Positions 58,846-64,000 of a DNA stretch of 64,000 nt are shown here, one piece after another; position 1 is the stretch's first letter; every line of letters starts with the position of its first letter. Location: assembly GCF_030518155.1 (NCBI RefSeq), contig NZ_JAULRU010000514.1:1-64000 (forward strand), given 5' to 3'. Origin of the DNA: Gilvimarinus gilvus. Its GTDB lineage: Bacteria; Pseudomonadota; Gammaproteobacteria; Pseudomonadales; Cellvibrionaceae. The position numbers and the translations under genes are program-made. Under the pieces are notes generated by a model. That model saw only the letters and a program-made list of their open reading frames with translations. It did not search any database and was not told the origin of the DNA.

Positions 58846-60192
58846 TCATGGCAAATCCCCATGGCCAATCAAGAAATGCGGCTCACCATCTTCAATGGCT
58901 TCCTTCACCATCTGCCCCCATTCATCCAGCATCATGACGTTGTCTCGACGGCGGTCTACCAAGGCTTTCGTGAAGCTAACGATGTTGCGGATGGGCTCAG
59001 TGCCGGGATGTTTGACGTTGAAGATCATGCGACCGAAGAGCTGACACATGACATCACGTCGGGCCTCCTCGCCAAGACCCAGCAATACGCGACCAATGAC
59101 CGGGATGTTGGTTCGATAGACTTCCCAGAGGAACAGCATGGGTTGCGTGGTGTCGGCGACCAGCCAGCCGAGATGGGAGGCGGTCAGGCACTCAGCCAAG
59201 GGTTTATCCAGGTCTGCGTCGTGCCGTCGTGCTGGCTCAGTGGATGGGTGAATTCCCTTACGTGCGCGCGTAGTAATATATTTATTAATATTAATACTAC
59301 TACTACCAATACTGCGGGGATAAAAAATATTTTTTTCGGAGCCGTGTAAAGAATTTTCTTTATCGGCCAAATTTTTATCAAAAGCCGTGTTAAGATTTTT
59401 AACATGGCTATTTTGACCCGCGTTAAAATTCTTATCATGGCTTTCCAAAGGCTCCTCTGAAGCCCGCATTACTTCGTTTAAAGCGATTTTCTCATCCTCA
59501 GCGTCAGTCAGAGCCGTGTTAAAATTTTTAACATGGCTATCGAATTCTTCACTCGTCGTGATCAAAGTACGTTTCCCAAAAACGGCTTCTCTCAGTCTGT
59601 CTTCCATGGACTCCAATTGAGTGGGGCTTCTTGGGGTCGACTCCAGCGCACTTATTTGAGCAAGAACCTGGCTGGCTAGGTTGCGATTGGCTTTACCCGC
59701 ACTAGCGCCACTTACCTGGGCTTCTAGGAACTGTACATACCCAGAATCCAGTTCCAGCGTGTCTGCCAAACTCAACGGCTCCTCATGAAGCAAATACACA
59801 TCGCCCACAAACCGCTGAAGCTCATCGCGGACCGTGCGGCAGAAGGTCATCCAGCGATTGATACGCAATGTTGCCCGAGAGTTCGCTACGGTAGGTGCTG
59901 AACACACCATGGCTGCACTTAACTCCTCGCGAGAGGGAACATAGCCAGGCATCTGTGGGTTTGAGATAAATGCCCTCAGAACCTGCCATAGAAGTTTATC
60001 CGCCGGCCTCAGCTGACCATCAAAGATTAAGTGATTGGGCACACTATGATGAAAGTTACCGGTAAAGATGACGCCCATGCTGGTACCGGAGCTGCCGGTG
60101 GAGTTGGCGCCACCGCTGTCAATTCGTCGTTGCTGAAGCAGGCTTTGCTCGGCAAAAGAAATCTGCTTAATGATGGGGGACAGGTCGGACAT
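58846..60192 (-). CDS. STY4528-family pathogenicity-island replication protein with embedded iteron-like palindromes
   Basis: A 448-residue replication protein. The N-terminal half has HLIFDGQLRPADKLLWQVLR, PGYVPSREELSAAM and VANSRATLRINRWMTFCRTV, a winged-helix arrangement typical of STY4528-type initiators. The linker (about 230-310) contains three repeats of SHVKNFNTA type, whose DNA is palindromic. The C-terminal domain has PLAECLTASHLGWLVADTTQ and ILGLGEEARR-like helices. It lies between DUF2857 and the TIGR03761 module as in PFGI-1 elements. ATG 60192 overlaps the previous stop (ATGA). It probably starts replication of the excised ICE. Confidence 0.85.
   Translation of the reverse strand: MSDLSPIIKQISFAEQSLLQQRRIDSGGANSTGSSGTSMGVIFTGNFHHSVPNHLIFDGQLRPADKLLWQVLRAFISNPQMPGYVPSREELSAAMVCSAPTVANSRATLRINRWMTFCRTVRDELQRFVGDVYLLHEEPLSLADTLELDSGYVQFLEAQVSGASAGKANRNLASQVLAQISALESTPRSPTQLESMEDRLREAVFGKRTLITTSEEFDSHVKNFNTALTDAEDEKIALNEVMRASEEPLESHDKNFNAGQNSHVKNLNTAFDKNLADKENSLHGSEKNIFYPRSIGSSSININKYITTRARKGIHPSTEPARRHDADLDKPLAECLTASHLGWLVADTTQPMLFLWEVYRTNIPVIGRVLLGLGEEARRDVMCQLFGRMIFNVKHPGTEPIRNIVSFTKALVDRRRDNVMMLDEWGQMVKEAIEDGEPHFLIGHGDLP
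59270..59336. other. AT-rich tract inside the replication gene (candidate DNA-unwinding element)
   Basis: The 67 bases are mostly A and T (TAATATATTTATTAATATTA and a later TAAAAAATATTTTTT) in a gene of otherwise moderate GC, and encode a Ser/Ile/Asn/Lys-rich linker. They lie right beside a group of palindromic repeats (59340-59538), the same layout as phage and plasmid origins that lie inside the initiator gene. Confidence 0.55.
59340..59538. repeat. Iteron-like palindromes inside the replication gene
   Basis: Copies at 59383-59409 and 59512-59538 are 27-bp near-perfect palindromes (AGCCGTGTTAA with TTAACATGGCT around a short A/T centre). A weaker copy lies at 59419-59442 and a half-copy at 59340-59357. 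They encode SHVKNFNTA-type repeats, with third codon positions also conserved between the two best copies. Candidate binding sites for the encoded initiator. Confidence 0.65.
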
Positions 60193-60782
60193 CAAATGCC
60201 CTCCATGATCGTGTTCCACAACCTGTCGATTCCTATGCCTGTCGACTCTGAAAGAGAGCACAACTTGCGTAATTCAGATAGGTTGGAGTTTTTTAACTGT
60301 TCCCATTGGCGAAGAGCATCCAGCTCTTCAGCTTCTGTCAGTGACTCGATTCGGCCTCGCTCCTGGGGTGGTAGCCCCAGAGCTTGCTTACGCTGGTCAT
60401 AGTCTCTTCGACTGATCCCCGTCAGCGCGTTCAGCATAGGTTGTCTTATTCCCAATCGAATCGCTCGGTCAGTGTCGGTCTCTTCGGAGTGCTCTAGTTC
60501 TTGGTGATTTAAAAAATTACTGAGCGCCTTCCCGTTAAACGACACATCTACGAGAGGTGCTGGGAAGTCGGTCATACGATCCAACGCTCGTAGCGTGACA
60601 GATCGCAATAAGTCGTAGCAGGTCTCCTCAACGCCCATCTTTTTCAAGAGGGCGAAGTTAGAGGTTTGAGCGGCTGTAGCCGCGGTATACAGTGCCTCTC
60701 TATTCAGAGAAGCCAGCTGCTTTGAATTGATGGTTTTGTTGTCTCGCCCCACAGCGATACCTCCTTGCGTGATCGTGCGCAT
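60192..60782 (-). CDS. DUF2857-family ICE protein
   Basis: A 196-residue protein: LASLNREALYTAATAAQTSN, CYDLLRSVTLRALDRMTDFP and GISRRDYDQRKQALGLPPQE, later EAEELDALRQWEQLK. This is the DUF2857 layout found directly before the replication gene in PFGI-1-class elements (STY4526-type). It probably works in replication or partition control. Its end overlaps the replication gene's start, and it starts six bases after parB's stop. Confidence 0.85.
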   Translation of the reverse strand: MRTITQGGIAVGRDNKTINSKQLASLNREALYTAATAAQTSNFALLKKMGVEETCYDLLRSVTLRALDRMTDFPAPLVDVSFNGKALSNFLNHQELEHSEETDTDRAIRLGIRQPMLNALTGISRRDYDQRKQALGLPPQERGRIESLTEAEELDALRQWEQLKNSNLSELRKLCSLSESTGIGIDRLWNTIMEGI

Positions 60783-60788
60783 CGTTGT

Positions 60789-62444
60789 TTACTTCGATTC
60801 CAAAAACAGACTCGTGTAGTCGTCGGCACAATGTTGCCTAATGGCTGCTAACGTTTTGTCAAAAGCGAGTAACCCTTGCTGGCTCTTTTTATGCTGGGCG
60901 GATGCGCCCTCGTAATCCGGCAGGGTTCTCAGCATATTGGTGTGTATATAGGCTTGCTGAACGCCCACAATCTCGAATAGCCGCATAAACGGAAAAGGCA
61001 ACATGGCATTGATTGCTTCAACCACGTCGTTCTGACCTTTCTCGGCACAATCATGCGCAATACCGATGAACGGAATCATGAGCCCGTAAGCCCACAATTT
61101 CTGAATAGGCCTTAGCTCGGATAACATCGTCTCGAAGCCACCAAACAGATCAGCCGCGATATGCCACCCGATACCAGGTGCGGTGTCGTATTCACCGTAG
61201 GTAGGCATTAAGAGGTGATCGATGTCGTGAACCTCAGCGACCATACAACTGGCGAGATACGATTCTTGTAGAAGATCGTCCAGCGTCTTCGGCTGGAAGT
61301 TTCCTGCTTGCCCCGCATTTGAAAGTTGATCGCTCTCGGCGGGAGTGTCATCTTGTGTAGTACCTGGCGGTGTCCTGGCGGCAGTTACAGCTGGCGCTTG
61401 TGCCTCATTTGGTGTTGCAACTTGTTGCGTCAAAGCGCCAGGCGCGCTGCTAGGCTCCTGGATGGGGCGCTGTGACGGTGTCGAATTGCTGGCCTCAGGT
61501 GCAGCTGTAGCTGGTTGAGTCGAAGGTTCTGGCTGAGCGTTCGGATGGTTGGGTTGAGGTGATTTAACACCTGAAGGCTTGCCACCTTTCATAATGTTAA
61601 ATATTTCCGAACTTACCGCACTGAATGGCTCGTCTACCGCGTCCGAAAATTTGATGCTCATCAACTGAAAGAAACCATCAAAATCAAATGCGACGTCATC
61701 GAACTCATTTAAAGTGTTTTGCCAAAGCGAATCCCAATCCTCTTTTGGCTCTTCACCGTTTTCAATTAGTGAATCCCAGTACGCTTTGAACGCTTTTTCA
61801 TAGCTTCGAATTTTCTTAACAATCGAAACACCAGCTCCCGCCCAAAGTAAATCTGGCAGGTGCTCGACCAAGGAGTCCACGGCGTACATCAATACGGAAA
61901 GGTTTCCGGAATCTATACCCCAGCCTTTAGCCTTCATCCGATCGGCCGCTTTGCGCATGGATATTTTGCCTTCCTTCTCCTCAATCAAGCCAATCCAACG
62001 CTTTGCGGCTAAGGCACGCTCGATGAGCTTCATATCCCCGCGCAAATCGTTCTCTACCAAGTGTCCGGCTAACGACTCCTCATCATCCACCCACGGCTTG
62101 AAAGTGACCTGGTGCCGAAAGAATTTTTCGTCGCCGGTCTCTTCCCAAAGCTCCTGCAGAGCTTGAAGACGTGTATTACCGCCGTCGGCAATTTGATACG
62201 GATCATCAACACTTTTACGAGTGACATTAAAACGATGATCGAGGCCTCGGGCCTTGATCGAGGCCTTAATATCATCGAACTTTGGGTTCACCGACTGACG
62301 CGGATTGAATTCACTGGGTACCAGCTCATCCAAGGTGACCGTGATTTCCGTTGGAATCGCGGGGTCTTTGCGTATTGCCTCGACAGTGCGCGACTGTCGT
62401 GTCAGCCGCTCAGACAAATCTACAGGTTTGTTCTTAGAGGCCAT
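60789..62444 (-). CDS. parB: ICE ParB-family partition protein
   Basis: A 551-residue ParB. The N-terminal nuclease-like/CTP-binding domain has LVPSEFNPRQSVNPKFDDIK, PYQIADGGNTRLQALQEL and LAGHLVENDLRGDMKLIERA. A helix-turn-helix region follows (SMRKAADRMKAKGWGIDSGN). Residues 300-395 form a Pro/Ala/Thr-rich linker and a C-terminal helical domain follows. With ParA it stabilises the excised or replicating element. It starts at ATG 62444 next to a small unknown gene and parA. Confidence 0.9.
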   Translation of the reverse strand: MASKNKPVDLSERLTRQSRTVEAIRKDPAIPTEITVTLDELVPSEFNPRQSVNPKFDDIKASIKARGLDHRFNVTRKSVDDPYQIADGGNTRLQALQELWEETGDEKFFRHQVTFKPWVDDEESLAGHLVENDLRGDMKLIERALAAKRWIGLIEEKEGKISMRKAADRMKAKGWGIDSGNLSVLMYAVDSLVEHLPDLLWAGAGVSIVKKIRSYEKAFKAYWDSLIENGEEPKEDWDSLWQNTLNEFDDVAFDFDGFFQLMSIKFSDAVDEPFSAVSSEIFNIMKGGKPSGVKSPQPNHPNAQPEPSTQPATAAPEASNSTPSQRPIQEPSSAPGALTQQVATPNEAQAPAVTAARTPPGTTQDDTPAESDQLSNAGQAGNFQPKTLDDLLQESYLASCMVAEVHDIDHLLMPTYGEYDTAPGIGWHIAADLFGGFETMLSELRPIQKLWAYGLMIPFIGIAHDCAEKGQNDVVEAINAMLPFPFMRLFEIVGVQQAYIHTNMLRTLPDYEGASAQHKKSQQGLLAFDKTLAAIRQHCADDYTSLFLESK

Positions 62445-62447
62445 GAC

Positions 62448-62846
62448 TTAACCCTCTCCATTCTCAGTGTTTTCAGTCCAGTCTCGGTCGTAGGCTTGAG
62501 CTTTCTTAAAAGCCGCCTCCAGCCTCTGCTGGTGATACGGTGGCAAAAAGATACCCAGCTGCTCACTGTCACTGCGTCCAGGGTAGGCAAAGGTAATCTT
62601 TTGGCCTCGACAGCCAGCCCCAACCAGGTGGGAATCCTCAAAGGCAGATTCGATACAATCTCGCATCAGCTCGTGTTCGGAATTCAAGTTGTAAGCATCA
62701 TGCTCGCGCCCATCACACCAGAGCGTGCAGGCCGCTGCCAGACGCTCTTGTGCCTCATCCTTGCTGCTAGCGACCAAAAAGACATAGCCACTTTGGTCGA
62801 ACTGGCCTGATGGATCGAAACTTTCCACTACGGCTCGATAGATCAT
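62448..62846 (-). CDS. Uncharacterised protein between parA and parB
   Basis: A 132-residue protein (MIYRAVVESFDPSGQFDQSG, VFLVASSKDEAQERLAAACT, ending in a helical LEAAFKKAQAYDRDWTENT). It has two Cys but no clear metal site. It sits tightly between parA (two bases) and parB (three bases), so it is translated with them. Its role in partition is inferred from position only. Confidence 0.7.
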   Translation of the reverse strand: MIYRAVVESFDPSGQFDQSGYVFLVASSKDEAQERLAAACTLWCDGREHDAYNLNSEHELMRDCIESAFEDSHLVGAGCRGQKITFAYPGRSDSEQLGIFLPPYHQQRLEAAFKKAQAYDRDWTENTENGEG

Positions 62847-62848
62847 GA

Positions 62849-63712
62849 CTAGGCCTCCACTGCCGATAAGACATCGTGGGGCTTACGGCCAGTCAATTTA
62901 GGCTGTAGCTCGTAAGCGAGCTCCAACATGGTTTCCTGCGCGCTCGGGGTCTTTCCCCGGCGCTTCGGTTCAAAGCGATGCGCCGGTTCAGAGCGTCCTG
63001 CAGCTTTGTTGTAGGCAGCAATATCGGGAACGATGGTCTTAAGCACTCGGACCATGCCATCGCCAACTTCATCGAACTCCCTGCTAAGCCATTCAGCCAT
63101 CTCACGTGAGTCGTTGGTTCGCCCCATACGGTTGATCAGTGCGTTACAGGTAGGGAGGGGTCGGCCGGCAATGGTGGTTTTCATGCCTGGCGCCGGGAGA
63201 AAGGAGCGCAGCATATTGACTGTGCCTGTCACAAACTCGGTCGAGTCCAGATAATTGGGCACAACAGGGCTGATTACCTCGTCCGAGGCCAGAATTACGG
63301 CCTCCTGAAGCAGACCAATGGCCCCCTGAGTATCGACAATGATGTAATCGTACTCGGTCGCCAGCTTCTGGAGGGCCATGTGGAAATACAAGACATGACT
63401 GCTGGACTCGCGAAGAAAGGGCAGGATCGGACCGCCTTTGTCGCCCTTGGAGTCATCGTTGACGATGATATCTAAGTTCGTAAATCCGGTGTGGCTGATA
63501 CAGCCCTCGGGGTCTGTCGTGGTAATCAATTGAGTCAGGCCAGAGTCGGCCGGGAAGGGGATATTGAAATACTTGCTCAAGTTTTGAGCGAAGTCAGTAT
63601 CAATAAGAAGTGTGCGTTGCCCTAAGTCTGCAAAGATTGCAGCTAGGTTCACTGAGATAGAAGTTTTACCGACTCCACCTTTGGTGGAAACTAAAGAATA
63701 GACTTTGGCCAT
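62849..63712 (-). CDS. parA: ParA/Soj-type partition ATPase, first gene of the ICE
   Basis: A 287-residue ParA: MAKVYSLVSTKGGVGKTSIS carries the deviant Walker A Lys, TLLIDTDFAQNLSKYF has the Walker A' region and YIIVDTQGAIGLLQEAVIL is Walker B. A C-terminal basic stretch (HRFEPKRRGKTPSAQE) follows. Soj-like ParA is the gene next to the attachment end in pKLC102/PFGI-1 elements and is needed for their stability. ATG 63712 with GGAGGG upstream is chosen. The tRNA-Met gene is 80 bases away. Confidence 0.95.
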   Translation of the reverse strand: MAKVYSLVSTKGGVGKTSISVNLAAIFADLGQRTLLIDTDFAQNLSKYFNIPFPADSGLTQLITTTDPEGCISHTGFTNLDIIVNDDSKGDKGGPILPFLRESSSHVLYFHMALQKLATEYDYIIVDTQGAIGLLQEAVILASDEVISPVVPNYLDSTEFVTGTVNMLRSFLPAPGMKTTIAGRPLPTCNALINRMGRTNDSREMAEWLSREFDEVGDGMVRVLKTIVPDIAAYNKAAGRSEPAHRFEPKRRGKTPSAQETMLELAYELQPKLTGRKPHDVLSAVEA

Positions 63713-63791
63713 AGAGCCCTCCAACCGTTGATTTAACGCAACGATTAAGAACTCATGGTCCAAAGAAGTGGGCTTACTACCACTTAGAAAA

Positions 63792-63868
63792 TGGTAGCTA
63801 GGGGCGGACTTGAACCGCCGACCCCAGCATTATGAGTGCTGTGCTCTAACCAGCTGAGCTACCTAGCC
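63792..63868 (-). tRNA. Elongator tRNA-Met (anticodon CAU) with encoded CCA
   Basis: The 77-nt gene (including CCA at its 3' end, 63794-63792) reads GGCTAGGTAGCTCAGCTGGT at its 5' end and has anticodon CAT in CTCATAA, a T-loop GGTTCAAGTCC and an acceptor stem closing with CCTAGCT. It matches elongator Met tRNAs. Its 3' end faces the ICE, whose first gene (parA) lies 80 bases beyond, so it is the probable attachment site. Confidence 0.97.
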
Positions 63869-64000
63869 ATATCTGAGGGCGCGTATTTTCTCTATCGGGC
63901 AGGGTAAAGTCAAGGTTTAATTACAATTAATCTTGGGTTTAGAATGGGGCGGTAACTCTTGGTGCCGTGGTATATTGATGTTTATGGATAAGCGTATTGA
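63869..64000. other. Chromosomal flank beyond the tRNA
   Basis: About 130 bases between the tRNA 5' end and the window edge. They should hold the tRNA promoter (on the minus strand). An ATG at 63984 (MDKRI) on the plus strand may begin a chromosomal gene but only 17 bases are visible. Confidence 0.4.

Noticed and set aside
62112-62810. Plus-strand open frame of 232 codons
   Set aside because: It is antisense to parB and its neighbour; no family features.
1-64000. CRISPR array
   Set aside because: No regularly spaced direct repeats were seen; the repeats found are intergenic hairpins, leaders and palindromes.

Overview
The window is the tRNA-proximal part of an integrative and conjugative element (ICE) of the PFGI-1/pKLC102/PAPI-1 type in a gammaproteobacterium. 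The ICE core (about 33.5-39.8 kb and 44.1-63.7 kb) is of moderate to high GC and almost all on the minus strand. It holds parA, parB, DUF2857, a STY4528-type replication gene, a TIGR03761 protein, ssb, a type IVb pilus operon (pilL-N-O-P-Q-R-S-pilin-V), a DUF3577 (STY4534-type) gene, radC, an N6 methylase-like gene and ardB. It ends beside an elongator tRNA-Met(CAU) gene (63792-63868), the probable integration site; chromosome follows. No integrase, relaxase or coupling protein lies in the window, so the other end is off the left edge. The genus cannot be fixed from sequence alone.

Left to right: (1) 1-1851, tail of an IS3-family transposase that splits a type IA topoisomerase gene, itself carrying two in-frame stops. 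(2) 2.1-6.8 kb, a probable four-gene defence operon: ParB-like protein, Dam-type methylase, OLD-like ATPase and an unknown protein. (3) 7.0-7.4 kb, a decayed resolvase. (4) 7.56-28.26 kb, AT-rich cargo that looks like an undescribed peptide natural-product cluster: a double-glycine-leader precursor, two glycosyltransferases and an unknown protein on the minus strand; then HlyD-type adaptor, C39-peptidase ABC exporter, nucleotidyltransferase, radical SAM/SPASM enzyme, Nudix hydrolase, two HPr-kinase-like proteins, DegT-type enzyme, carbamoyltransferase, APH-fold kinase, adenosine-deaminase-like protein and a UDP-sugar dehydrogenase on the plus strand. Its right edge cuts off the 3' end of an SRAP gene. 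(5) 28.7-30.5 kb, umuD with a LexA box and a frameshifted umuC. (6) 30.5-33.2 kb, Mrr-type nuclease, a small unknown and a possible pPIWI-associated nuclease. (7) 33.5-39.8 kb, the radC/ardB/DUF3577 operon, in which many genes are preceded by a structured leader. (8) 40.4-44.1 kb, a plus-strand insert that looks like integron cassettes (PD-(D/E)XK-like protein, ASCH protein) followed by a RloC/PrrC-like ATPase. (9) 44.1-55.9 kb, the type IVb pilus operon. (10) 56.0-63.7 kb, the replication/partition module.

Inferred cooperation: replication and partition genes maintain the excised element, and the pilus brings mating cells together. ardB, the methylase-like gene and ssb probably protect incoming DNA, while the defence genes and the peptide cluster are cargo. 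The observations most worth pursuing are the peptide cluster, the repeated pseudoknot-like leaders in the radC/ardB operon, and a set of palindromes plus an AT-rich tract inside the replication gene that looks like an embedded origin.
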